Shown here: positions 29,095 to 37,710 of the stretch, piece after piece
How positions within the stretch are numbered: the stretch's first letter is position 1
How the letters are laid out: each line of letters starts with the position of its first letter
Notes under the pieces: model-generated
The model's input: the letters and a program-made list of their open reading frames with translations, nothing else
The model's database searches: none
What the model was told of the DNA's origin: nothing
Position numbers and translations under genes: made by a program
NCBI GenBank assembly: GCA_902593235.1
Contig: CACJHS010000002.1
Span: forward strand, 1-64,000
Direction: 5' to 3'
Length of the DNA: 64,000 nt
DNA from: an uncultured Pelagibacteraceae bacterium
Lineage (GTDB): Bacteria > Pseudomonadota > Alphaproteobacteria > Pelagibacterales > Pelagibacteraceae

Positions 29095-29788
29095 TTATTT
29101 CTCCAATTAGATAAGCTACTGTTCCACCTACCACACCACCTAATAAAATCGACCACTCTGGTGAAAAAAAATAAAAAACTGGTCCTAATATAGCCCCTAA
29201 CAAAACTGAAAGTATAATTTGGATTGTTTTAGACGCTCCAACCATCATGCATAAAAAATAAATAGGATTTAAAATTGCTAAACCCATCATTATTTCTTTA
29301 TTGAGAAATTCTGAAAAATAAAAACCAAGAAAAGTACCTAAAACAGCAACACTCCAAGTGGCACTCCCTATTCCTATCCAATAATCAATTCTTTGTTCTT
29401 TTGGGATTGATTTGTAATTGCTTTTCATAATCAACCAAGCCGATACAGCTATAAAATGACAAGAAAAGTAATATTTCCATTTAGGTTGATTTTTATGCAT
29501 CATTAATGGGAACAAAGAAACAGCCATTGGATATAAACGAGCATTCACAAACCAAACTGCTAAAAAAATATTTAACAATGATGCTCCAACTAATAAAGAC
29601 TCTGCCATAACTAAAGATCCTGGCAAAGCATAAGTCAACATTGTTGAAAAAATACTTTCCTGGATGTTAAATCCTAAATTTTTAAGAAGAGCACCAATAG
29701 CTATAAAACAACAGCCTAAAGCAATTGCAGGACTGTCATGCGCTAATATTGATTTATATCCTTTAAAGAAAATTTTTTTATTAATCAT
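29084..29788 (-). CDS. azlC: AzlC family branched-chain amino acid exporter subunit
   Basis: YALPGSLVMAESLLVGASLLNIFLAVWFVNARLYPMAVSLFP typical of AzlC. Confidence 0.9.
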   Translation of the reverse strand: MINKKIFFKGYKSILAHDSPAIALGCCFIAIGALLKNLGFNIQESIFSTMLTYALPGSLVMAESLLVGASLLNIFLAVWFVNARLYPMAVSLFPLMMHKNQPKWKYYFSCHFIAVSAWLIMKSNYKSIPKEQRIDYWIGIGSATWSVAVLGTFLGFYFSEFLNKEIMMGLAILNPIYFLCMMVGASKTIQIILSVLLGAILGPVFYFFSPEWSILLGGVVGGTVAYLIGEINVS

Positions 29789-30576
29789 TAACCACCAAGG
29801 AATAGTCTACCGACATCTGGATTTTGTAATAACTCATCTCCTTTGCCGGCGATTGCAGTTTGTCCTGATACCAAAACGTATCCTATGTCTGCAAACTCTA
29901 AACCTTTTTTGGCATTTTGCTCAACTAGAATTATAGTTTTCTTTTCATTCTGTTGAAGATCTCTTAAAATTTCAAATACCATATCAATGTATCTTGGTTC
30001 TAAACCAATTGACGGTTCATCTACCAATAATACAGATGGTTTCATAACTAAAGCTCTAGATATTTCTAATAATCTTCTTTCACCACCAGATAACACTTTT
30101 GCAGGCTGGTTTCTTCTATTTCTTAATCTTTCATATTTTTCTAAAATTCTTTCTGCTTCTTGAAATGATTCTTCTGTTTTATCTTTAATATATCCACCCA
30201 TTAATAAGTTTTCTTCAACTGTCATGTCTGGAAAAACTGAATTATCTTGTAAAATATATGCGATACCAACTGACTTTAGTTTTTCAGCTGGTGTTAGGTT
30301 AGTAATTTCTTTTCCATCTATTTCTATTTGACCTGAAAAAATATTCGTAAAACCATATATTGAATGAAGTATTGTAGATTTGCCTGCTCCATTTGGACCA
30401 ATTAAACATAGTGATTGTGCTTTATTTACAAATAAATCAAAGTTATGCAAAATTTCCATTTTTCCATAACCGGCACTTAAATTTTTAATTGTTAAATGAA
30501 TTTCATTTGGAGAAAGTTTTTTTAAATCTTCTGGTGTTGGAGCTTTACCTAAAACTTCATATTGATTTGACATCAT
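29788..30576 (-). CDS. livF: Branched-chain amino acid-type ABC transporter ATPase (second system)
   Basis: GPNGAGKSTILHSIYGF, LSGGERRLLEISRALV, VEQNAKKGLEFAD. Confidence 0.94.
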   Translation of the reverse strand: MMSNQYEVLGKAPTPEDLKKLSPNEIHLTIKNLSAGYGKMEILHNFDLFVNKAQSLCLIGPNGAGKSTILHSIYGFTNIFSGQIEIDGKEITNLTPAEKLKSVGIAYILQDNSVFPDMTVEENLLMGGYIKDKTEESFQEAERILEKYERLRNRRNQPAKVLSGGERRLLEISRALVMKPSVLLVDEPSIGLEPRYIDMVFEILRDLQQNEKKTIILVEQNAKKGLEFADIGYVLVSGQTAIAGKGDELLQNPDVGRLFLGG

Positions 30577-31313
30577 TGAGCCCCTAAATAAGCATCGATA
30601 ACACGCTTATCATTTTTAATTTCATCTGGAGAACCATTAGCTAACATTTTACCATGAGCCAAACAAAAAATATTCTCTGCTAATTGCATTATTACTCTCA
30701 TGTTGTGCTCAATAACTAAAAGAGTAATTCCAAAGTCTTGATTTACTTTTATCAATCTATCTATAATTCCATTGATCAAAGTAGGATTAATTCCTGCAGT
30801 TGGTTCATCTAATAAAAGCATTTCTGGCTCGTTCATTAATGCCATAGCAAGCTCAAGTAACTTTTGTTGTCCAAAAGATAAATCTCCAGCTCTAAGCTTT
30901 CTCTTTTGATACAATCCAACAAAATTTAATAAATTTTCTGCTTTTTCAGTTAATTCCTGAGGTATCTTTGAAAATATTTTAAACATACTTTCATCACTTC
31001 CTTTGTGACTGATAAGCATGTTATCGATGCAGTTCAATTTCCCATAAATTCTTGTCTGTTGAAATGTTCTTAATAAACCTAATTTTGCAATAACTGGAAC
31101 TGGTAATTCAGAAACTTCTTTTCCATTAAATTTAATTGATCCTTGATCGATAGGATAAGTTCCTACAATAGAATTAAACAATGTTGTCTTTCCAGATCCA
31201 TTTGGACCAATTAATCCTACTATTTTTCCCTTTTCTACAGACATAGAAATATCAACGTTAGCTTTTACTCCTCCAAAAGATTTACTAACGTTATTTACTT
31301 CAAGAATACTCAT
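30573..31313 (-). CDS. livG: Branched-chain amino acid-type ABC transporter ATPase (second system)
   Basis: GPNGSGKTTLFNSIVG, LSFGQQKLLELAMALM, IEHNMRVIMQLA. Confidence 0.94.
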   Translation of the reverse strand: MSILEVNNVSKSFGGVKANVDISMSVEKGKIVGLIGPNGSGKTTLFNSIVGTYPIDQGSIKFNGKEVSELPVPVIAKLGLLRTFQQTRIYGKLNCIDNMLISHKGSDESMFKIFSKIPQELTEKAENLLNFVGLYQKRKLRAGDLSFGQQKLLELAMALMNEPEMLLLDEPTAGINPTLINGIIDRLIKVNQDFGITLLVIEHNMRVIMQLAENIFCLAHGKMLANGSPDEIKNDKRVIDAYLGAQ

Positions 31314-32362
31314 TTTATTTCTACCTGTGCCTTTCGGTCTGCTTCATCAACTACTTCTCCAAATCGTTCTGGATATTTTTCTCTTAGCCATCCCATAATT
31401 CCTTCTGGAAAATAAATTACAATTACAACAATTAAAACTCCCAAAGCAACATATTGCCAACCCAAAAAGAAAGTCCAAAAACCTTCTTTAAATATATGAA
31501 ATACAGTTGCTCCAATAACTGGTCCCCATAAAGTTCCTTTACCACCTAATATTGCCATTAGAACCATGAATACTCCCATTTCTCTTCCATCGAATGCTAC
31601 ATCTGTTGAGTCGATGTATCCAACTAAGCCACCCATTATTCCGCCTGCTAGACCACAGAAGAAAGCAGATATCATCCAACCAATAATTTTATATTTCATG
31701 GTCTCTATTCCCATCGCCTCTGCTTTATCTTCGTTGTCTCTAATAGCATTCAAAATTAATTTAAATCTTGTAGAGTAAATTGCTTTGACAGCAAGAAAAG
31801 TTAAGATCAAAACTAAGAAACTTAAAAAATAAAAAAATTCACCTCTGGCTTCTAAACTTCCTACATTAGGAAAAGGGGGAGTTGTAAAACCTTGTCCTGC
31901 TCCAATAATTTCTATTCCACCAGAAATTTCACCTGCAGCTACACCTAAACCTAAGGTACAAATTGCAAAATAATGTCCTCTAAGTCCAAGAATAGAATAT
32001 CCTATTAAAGCAGCTACAATGGTTGGAACTACAGCAGCCACAACTAATCCAACTGCCATTCCTTGAAAAAACTGTGTAGGAGTATGAACAAATGTTTTTT
32101 CACCGCCACTTTCGGTCCATTCGGCTAATGGAAAAAACATTCCTACTTGAACCGAGGCGCATAAATACATTCCTAATCCATAAAATAAAATATTTCCAAA
32201 AGTGTTATATCCCATTTCACCCCCTTGAATATTCCAAGTGATAGCAAGGACAATCAATATACAAAGAATTGATAATTGAACTTTAAATGCAGGAAATACA
32301 TAAGGAGCTGCTAGCCCAAAAATTAATATGCCTATATATAAAATTAAATTATTTTTGTTCAT
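31310..32362 (-). CDS. livM: Branched-chain amino acid-type ABC transporter permease (second system)
   Basis: LRGHYFAICTLGLGVAAGEI, NAIRDNEDKAEAMGIE, MAILGGKGTLWGPVIGA. Confidence 0.93.
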   Translation of the reverse strand: MNKNNLILYIGILIFGLAAPYVFPAFKVQLSILCILIVLAITWNIQGGEMGYNTFGNILFYGLGMYLCASVQVGMFFPLAEWTESGGEKTFVHTPTQFFQGMAVGLVVAAVVPTIVAALIGYSILGLRGHYFAICTLGLGVAAGEISGGIEIIGAGQGFTTPPFPNVGSLEARGEFFYFLSFLVLILTFLAVKAIYSTRFKLILNAIRDNEDKAEAMGIETMKYKIIGWMISAFFCGLAGGIMGGLVGYIDSTDVAFDGREMGVFMVLMAILGGKGTLWGPVIGATVFHIFKEGFWTFFLGWQYVALGVLIVVIVIYFPEGIMGWLREKYPERFGEVVDEADRKAQVEIK

Positions 32363-32531
32363 ATAAGCTCTTGATTTTATCTCTAAAATTCTGATCTACT
32401 GTAAAATAATGGCCATCTTCATCATGAACACTTGACCCTGAAGAATGATATTCGTCCAAATGCTTTTTAAATTCATCTATATCAACCTCAACAGATTTGC
32501 CCTCGTTATCATTAATTTTAACTTTTCTCAT
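32349..32531 (-). CDS. 60-aa hypothetical protein embedded in ABC transporter operon
   Basis: MRKVKINDNEGKSVEVDIDEFKKHLDEYHSSGSSVHDEDGHYFTVDQNFRDKIKSLYEQK; 4-nt overlap with livH stop and 14-nt overlap with livM start. Confidence 0.75.
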   Translation of the reverse strand: MRKVKINDNEGKSVEVDIDEFKKHLDEYHSSGSSVHDEDGHYFTVDQNFRDKIKSLYEQK

Positions 32532-33421
32532 TTTAAATACTCTCTTTTTCTAGAAAGTTTAAATCTTCTGTAAACTAGGATTAAAACCAATAATAAAAAT
32601 ACTGAACCAATTCTAAATTCTGTTCCTAAAATATAATCTGCAAACTCTTCAAAAACTCCTAATCCCATTCCTGACATTGCAACACCAGGCAAGTTTCCTA
32701 ATCCTGCTACAATCACGATCATAAAAGATCTAATCGTATATGGTAAGCCCATGTAAGGATGAATAGTAAATGTTATTGAAATTAATGCTCCAGCTACACC
32801 GCAAAGAGCAGCATTTATTCCAAATGTTGCTGCATAAACTTTTTCTGTATCAACGCCTAAAATTTTTGCAGCTCTAGCATTTTGAGCTGTAGCTCTAATA
32901 GCTCGGCCAAGCTTAGATTTTTTCATGTAAATTACTAAACAAACTGCAAACAAAATACTTATAAATGCTGAAAATATTTTTGAATTAGGTAGCACAACAT
33001 TGCTATCAAACAACATGGTTGTTCCATAACCAGAGTTTGCAAGCACAACATCTGCACCAAATGCGAAATTCATTAATTGCATGAAAAGAATACTTATTCC
33101 AAAAGTCGCCAAAATAGAGATAAATAAATCCCTATCTACTACTTTATTAATTACTAGTTTGTAAATCGCTATACCAACAAAGTACATTATTACAGGCGCA
33201 ACAATTACTCCCCATGCTGGATGAATACCATAGAGGTACATAAAATATGCGATGTATCCACCTAAAATAACAAGATCTCCTTGTGCAATATTAATAATAT
33301 TCATTACACCCCATTGAAGTGCCATTCCATATGCAATTAATGCAAACAAAACTCCAAGAAGAATTCCATCCAAGCAGGCTTGAACAGTTATCATTGGGTA
33401 TTGAAATACAAGAAAATCCAT
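32528..33421 (-). CDS. livH: Branched-chain amino acid-type ABC transporter permease (second system)
   Basis: GILLGVLFALIAYGMALQWGVMNIINIAQGDLVILGGY typical of LivH. Confidence 0.94.
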   Translation of the reverse strand: MDFLVFQYPMITVQACLDGILLGVLFALIAYGMALQWGVMNIINIAQGDLVILGGYIAYFMYLYGIHPAWGVIVAPVIMYFVGIAIYKLVINKVVDRDLFISILATFGISILFMQLMNFAFGADVVLANSGYGTTMLFDSNVVLPNSKIFSAFISILFAVCLVIYMKKSKLGRAIRATAQNARAAKILGVDTEKVYAATFGINAALCGVAGALISITFTIHPYMGLPYTIRSFMIVIVAGLGNLPGVAMSGMGLGVFEEFADYILGTEFRIGSVFLLLVLILVYRRFKLSRKREYLK

Positions 33422-33442
33422 AAAAATTATTTTTGGGTTATA

Positions 33443-33473
33443 TAAAAAAAAGCCCCCTATGACTAGGGGGCTT
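33443..33473 (-). terminator. Rho-independent terminator between substrate-binding protein and livH
   Basis: Minus strand AAGCCCCCTAGTCATAGGGGGCTTTTTTTTATA. Confidence 0.92.
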
Positions 33474-33485
33474 AAGTATTTTAAT

Positions 33486-34724
33486 TTATCTTTCTGACCA
33501 CTTAGGAATTGGATGTATTAACTTAGCTGATGCCCATTTTAATGGAGCAACAACTTTATTTTCACAACTTCCTGAAGCATCACACATTACTTGGAAAAGT
33601 ACCATTGGCTTGTCAACGTTCTGACCACCAGGTGCAAATTTGATATTTCCGTAGAATGTTTGCATGTTAGTAGCTGCAAGAGCATCTCTTACTTTCTTTT
33701 GATCGAAAGAATTTGCTCTTTCAAATGCATCTTTGAATACCAATAAAGCAGCTGAAGATTCAGCAGATTGGTAAGGTGGATCATATCCAAACTCTTTCTC
33801 AAAGTCTGCAGCATAAGTCATACCATCTTTAAAGAAATCATCTTTATAAGTTAGCGACTTGTGCCATTGAGAAGCGCAAAGTGCATACTGTGAATTTTTA
33901 CCATGCTGTTTAGATAACTTAGCTGCATCACAGTGTGTCATAGCTAGCATTGGAACATCAACTTTCATTTCAGCAATTTGTCTGATTGCAGTTAATGCTC
34001 CTTTTGTATGACCTGATACAACAAGTACATCTGGTCTCATCTGTTTCACTTTAACCAAAGTAGCAGCCATATCATTAAGCTCTTTAGGTAATTTATCGTC
34101 GATTATGATTTTAGAACCAGTTCTTTCTGCAGCATCTAAAATACCTAATCTAACGTCCTGTGAAAAAGCATCTTGTTCAAACGCTTGAGCAATTCTTACA
34201 GGTTTTCCACCATTTAATTCAACCGCTGTTTCGATAGCAACATCAAGATATAGGTTAGCTGGAGCTAATACAGCAAATAGATATTTGTAGCCTTTTGTAA
34301 ACAAAGATCTAGATGCACCATTTGCTTCAACCATTGGAACACCATATTTTTCAGTCACCGGCGCAATCGCTTTAGTTAAACCAGAACTGTAAGGGCCAAG
34401 CATAAACTCAACACCATCTTGCGATATTAATCTTTCTGCAAGCTGTGCAGCTCTCTTAGGGTTTGATTCATCATCGTAATAAATAATATCAAACTTATAA
34501 GTCTTTCCACCAACTTTAACCCCACCCATGCTGTTAATTCTATCAACGGCCATGTTGTAACCATTTTGAGTATGAACACCATTAGATGAGTATTTACCAG
34601 TTAAGGAAATTGCAGCACCTAAAATAATTTTGTCACCAACTACTTTTGCAAAAGATGCAACAGAAGTTGAAAATAAAATTACTAATGCAGAAACAAAACT
34701 TAAAATTATTTTATTTAATCTCAT
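33486..34724 (-). CDS. Branched-chain amino acid (HAAT)-type ABC transporter substrate-binding protein (second system)
   Basis: Signal peptide; IILGAAISLTGKYSSNGVHTQNGYNMAVDRINSMGGVKV; LGPYSSGLTKAIAPVTEKYGVPMVEANGAS. Confidence 0.93.
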   Translation of the reverse strand: MRLNKIILSFVSALVILFSTSVASFAKVVGDKIILGAAISLTGKYSSNGVHTQNGYNMAVDRINSMGGVKVGGKTYKFDIIYYDDESNPKRAAQLAERLISQDGVEFMLGPYSSGLTKAIAPVTEKYGVPMVEANGASRSLFTKGYKYLFAVLAPANLYLDVAIETAVELNGGKPVRIAQAFEQDAFSQDVRLGILDAAERTGSKIIIDDKLPKELNDMAATLVKVKQMRPDVLVVSGHTKGALTAIRQIAEMKVDVPMLAMTHCDAAKLSKQHGKNSQYALCASQWHKSLTYKDDFFKDGMTYAADFEKEFGYDPPYQSAESSAALLVFKDAFERANSFDQKKVRDALAATNMQTFYGNIKFAPGGQNVDKPMVLFQVMCDASGSCENKVVAPLKWASAKLIHPIPKWSER

Positions 34725-34811
34725 TTTATTTCCTCTTTAATTAATTAATTATGTTATGATTAAATAAAGAAATTTTATTTTATGCAAGTGGCAATAAAGA
34801 CCAAAAATAAT

Positions 34812-35426
34812 TTAATATTGCTGTGTTATAACAATTATTCCAGCAATAATTACTAAAACACTCGCAGAAATTGTATTAATTGTTTTTGGATTTGCAGTGA
34901 TCCACTTAATTAATTTCTGTGCAAGCATTGCATAACCAATCAAAGATAAAAAATCTAAAACAATGTAAGTTGTAATTAAAATTACAAATTGTGCCAATAA
35001 ATTTGAATTAAAGTCAATAAATTGTGGAAATATAAAAGGAAAAAACATCCAAGCTTTAGGACTTGTTCCAGCAACTAAGAAACCATCTCGAAAAAATGAT
35101 AAGTTGCTTTTTTTTGTTTCACTTTCGCTTGAAATGGTTTTTGGACGTGATTTATAAATATCATAAGCAAGATATAAAATATAAATTACTCCTATCCATT
35201 TAAATATATTTAATATCGTTGAGTTCTCAGAAAAAAAAGATCCTATTACAAAAATTACTAAAGTTGCCTGTATAAAATTTGCTGTTACATCCCCTAACGC
35301 TGACCAAACACATTTTCCAACTCCATAATTCATTGAATACGAGATAATCACAACTCTTGGGGTTCCTGGTGTAATGAAAAGAAAAATTATTATCTGTAGA
35401 TAAAGAATGAAATCTAAGGGGAGCAT
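34812..35426 (-). CDS. LysE family translocator
   Basis: FITPGTPRVVIISYSMNYGVGKCVWSALGDVTANFIQ; six hydrophobic segments. Confidence 0.87.
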   Translation of the reverse strand: MLPLDFILYLQIIIFLFITPGTPRVVIISYSMNYGVGKCVWSALGDVTANFIQATLVIFVIGSFFSENSTILNIFKWIGVIYILYLAYDIYKSRPKTISSESETKKSNLSFFRDGFLVAGTSPKAWMFFPFIFPQFIDFNSNLLAQFVILITTYIVLDFLSLIGYAMLAQKLIKWITANPKTINTISASVLVIIAGIIVITQQY

Positions 35427-35481
35427 AAAAAAAGATAGTCCTTAAAAACCGGGAGCTAAAGATGGCTAAGAAGGACTATCT
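35427..35481 (-). terminator. Terminator-like inverted repeat directly upstream of lysE-family start codon
   Basis: Minus strand AGATAGTCCTT-27 nt-AAGGACTATCT followed by TTTTTT then the ATG; left arm 35433-35443, right arm 35471-35481. Confidence 0.5.
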
Positions 35482-35503
35482 AAGACATAATATCAGAGGC
35501 TAA
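35462..35503 (+). CDS. Candidate 13-aa leader-like peptide MAKKDYLRHNIRG upstream of TIGR03643 gene
   Basis: ATG GCT AAG AAG GAC TAT CTA AGA CAT AAT ATC AGA GGC TAA, preceded by GGGAG 7-11 nt upstream; overlaps the inverted repeat. Confidence 0.35.
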   Translation: MAKKDYLRHNIRG

Positions 35504-35543
35504 AAAAAATGCATTAAATATTTTTTTCAAATATAAAGGATTT

Positions 35544-35840
35544 ATGAAAAAAAAAGGTCACAGACCAGTTACTAGAGTCAAAAACCCAGAGCCCAAAATG
35601 GACGATCCGGATTGGATCATTTGGGCAGCCTGGGCAGATAGGATCACTTTCGAGGAAATTGAAAAAAAAACAGGAAAGAAAGAATCTGATGTAATTAAAA
35701 TTATGCGAAGATCTCTAAAACCATCATCTTTCAGGTTATGGAGAAAAAGAGTAAACCAAAAAAGTATAAAACATCGAAAAAAATTTGAATATTCTAGAAA
35801 AGAAATAGCTAGTAAAATTAAAAAAGGTGACTATTTATAG
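35544..35840 (+). CDS. TIGR03643/DUF2805 family protein
   Basis: DDPDWIIWAAWADRITFEEIEKKTGKKESDVIKIMRRSLKPSSFRLWRKRV. Confidence 0.88.
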   Translation: MKKKGHRPVTRVKNPEPKMDDPDWIIWAAWADRITFEEIEKKTGKKESDVIKIMRRSLKPSSFRLWRKRVNQKSIKHRKKFEYSRKEIASKIKKGDYL

Positions 35841-35843
35841 TTC

Positions 35844-36101
35844 ATGAAAAAAATTACCATGTATACAGGTCCACTATGTAATTATTGTGAGGCTGCAAAA
35901 AGATTATTAGCTAGAAATAATGCGCCTTATAATGAAATTGATATTTCAAAAGTTGATGGAGCAATGGATGAAATGATTAAAAAAGCTAATGGAAAAAGAA
36001 CTATTCCACAAATTTTTTTTGATGACCAGCATATTGGTGGTTATGATGAAGTAAGAGCATTAGAAAAAGAAAATAAACTTCAAGATCTTTTAAATAATTA
36101 A
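35844..36101 (+). CDS. grxC: Glutaredoxin 3
   Basis: YTGPLCNYCEAAKRLL (CNYC), TIPQIFFDDQHIGGYDEV. Confidence 0.93.
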   Translation: MKKITMYTGPLCNYCEAAKRLLARNNAPYNEIDISKVDGAMDEMIKKANGKRTIPQIFFDDQHIGGYDEVRALEKENKLQDLLNN

Positions 36102-37330
36102 TTCCATTCTTCTAAAGCTAATTGTTTCTTAGCTAAAGAGCTTAAATCTTTTAGTTTAACTCTATCTTTATAATTAATTTCATAATCTTCAGCTGCAAAA
36201 TCTGGCGGACTCTTTCCTTCTAAAAATTTTTTTGATTGTTTTACTGTATAATCTAGATTTTTTTTACAATATGGTGTTGCACCAACGTAAATAACATTTG
36301 AATAATTTTTTCCTGAGTGTTTGTTTTCAACGGCATGAACAACGTCTGGATGCCACCAAACAGTGTCACCTGGTTTCATTTTTGGAATTGAAACTAAACC
36401 TTTTAACAGTAATGAATGATAATCTTTGTTTACTGATAAAGCTCTACCAAGTTTTGATCCACACAATTCATTTTCTTCAACATCATCTAGTAATGCTCTG
36501 GTTAAAACATAAGCAATTCCTTTAGCAATAGGTATTAATTGTAAAGTTCCATCACATGGTCCTTGTTCTGTTAAAGCAGTCCATCCTTGAAATGTTCTAA
36601 ACACATGTGCAACCGCAGGAGACTCGAACTCTATTGTTCTATCTCTATACTTTGCTTCAAATGGATTATATTTTTCAAAGTTGTCACAAAAAATATCTCT
36701 ATAAATTTTTTGATAATGACTATCGGTCCATCTTTCAATAGATCCAGCATCGCAATGAGGAGAAAGTCCCAAAGTATCATCACCTGGCTCTCTTCTTCTT
36801 ACTCTATCTGCATAAGACAATTCTTTATTTGGATCAAAAACTTTATATTCAGAGTTTTCAAATAACCAAAGATTATTTAGCCATTTTTTTACTTTAGCCA
36901 TTTGCTCTGAGTGTCTTATTTCTATCTGTGCTTTAGACCAATAAAGGCCGTATATTTGGGGTTTACCTGATTTAAGATCACTAAAATATTTATCTAAATC
37001 AGCTTTCTTCCTTTGATCGTCGTAATAATTATTTTCATCAATATACTTCTCTAATTCTAAATTTAAATTTTCAATAAATTTGTCTTCAAAAACATCTCGG
37101 ATTATTACACAGCCTCTTTTTTTTATATCTTCTATTACCTTTGTGTTTTTTTGATCTAGCTCATTAATACTAATTTCTGGAATTATAGATTTATTGTTTT
37201 TTTTGAGATTTAATATTTCTTGTATTTCAGTTTCTATGAACTTTTCAATTTTGGCGAAATTTTCTTTATAATTTGCTGAGTGATTTCTTAGCTCTTCTTT
37301 AACTTTCTCAATATCGATATTTTCAAACAT
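36098..37330 (-). CDS. DUF1479 (YbiU-like) putative Fe(II)/2-oxoglutarate dioxygenase
   Basis: RRREPGDDTLGLSPHCDAGSIERWTD..., PGDTVWWHPDVVHAVENKHSG. Confidence 0.85.
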   Translation of the reverse strand: MFENIDIEKVKEELRNHSANYKENFAKIEKFIETEIQEILNLKKNNKSIIPEISINELDQKNTKVIEDIKKRGCVIIRDVFEDKFIENLNLELEKYIDENNYYDDQRKKADLDKYFSDLKSGKPQIYGLYWSKAQIEIRHSEQMAKVKKWLNNLWLFENSEYKVFDPNKELSYADRVRRREPGDDTLGLSPHCDAGSIERWTDSHYQKIYRDIFCDNFEKYNPFEAKYRDRTIEFESPAVAHVFRTFQGWTALTEQGPCDGTLQLIPIAKGIAYVLTRALLDDVEENELCGSKLGRALSVNKDYHSLLLKGLVSIPKMKPGDTVWWHPDVVHAVENKHSGKNYSNVIYVGATPYCKKNLDYTVKQSKKFLEGKSPPDFAAEDYEINYKDRVKLKDLSSLAKKQLALEEWN

Positions 37331-37335
37331 TAAAT

Positions 37336-37710
37336 TTAGCTCTTAGGTTTAAAAACTAAACATACCCCATTGTTACAAAATCGTTTTCCTGTAGGCTCAG
37401 GTCCATCATCGAATATATGCCCATGATGGCCTCCACATTTTTTACAATGATATTCGGTTCTTGCATAACCTATGTGGTGATCTGTTTTGGTTTCAAATAC
37501 GTCTGGCAAAGATTCATAAAAAGAAGGCCATCCAGATCCGCTCTCATATTTTGTTTTTGAATCAAATAATTTTTCACCACAGTTTGCACAATGAAAACTT
37601 CCTTCCCTTTTTTCATGATTAAGTTCACTTGATCCAGCACGCTCGGTACCTTCCTCAAATAAAATTAATTTTTGCTCAGCAGTTAAATTTGGATTTATTT
37701 TTTTTGTCAT
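37336..37710 (-). CDS. msrB: Peptide-methionine (R)-S-oxide reductase
   Basis: GSGWPSFYESLP, CKKCGGHHGHIFDDGPEPTGKRFCNNGVCLVF. Confidence 0.95.
   Translation of the reverse strand: MTKKINPNLTAEQKLILFEEGTERAGSSELNHEKREGSFHCANCGEKLFDSKTKYESGSGWPSFYESLPDVFETKTDHHIGYARTEYHCKKCGGHHGHIFDDGPEPTGKRFCNNGVCLVFKPKS

Noticed and set aside
19697-35480. Shared AAGGACTAT string in the SBP leader hairpin (about 19702) and the lysE/TIGR03643 inverted repeat (35471)
   Set aside because: Too short and in different structural contexts to claim a common regulator.
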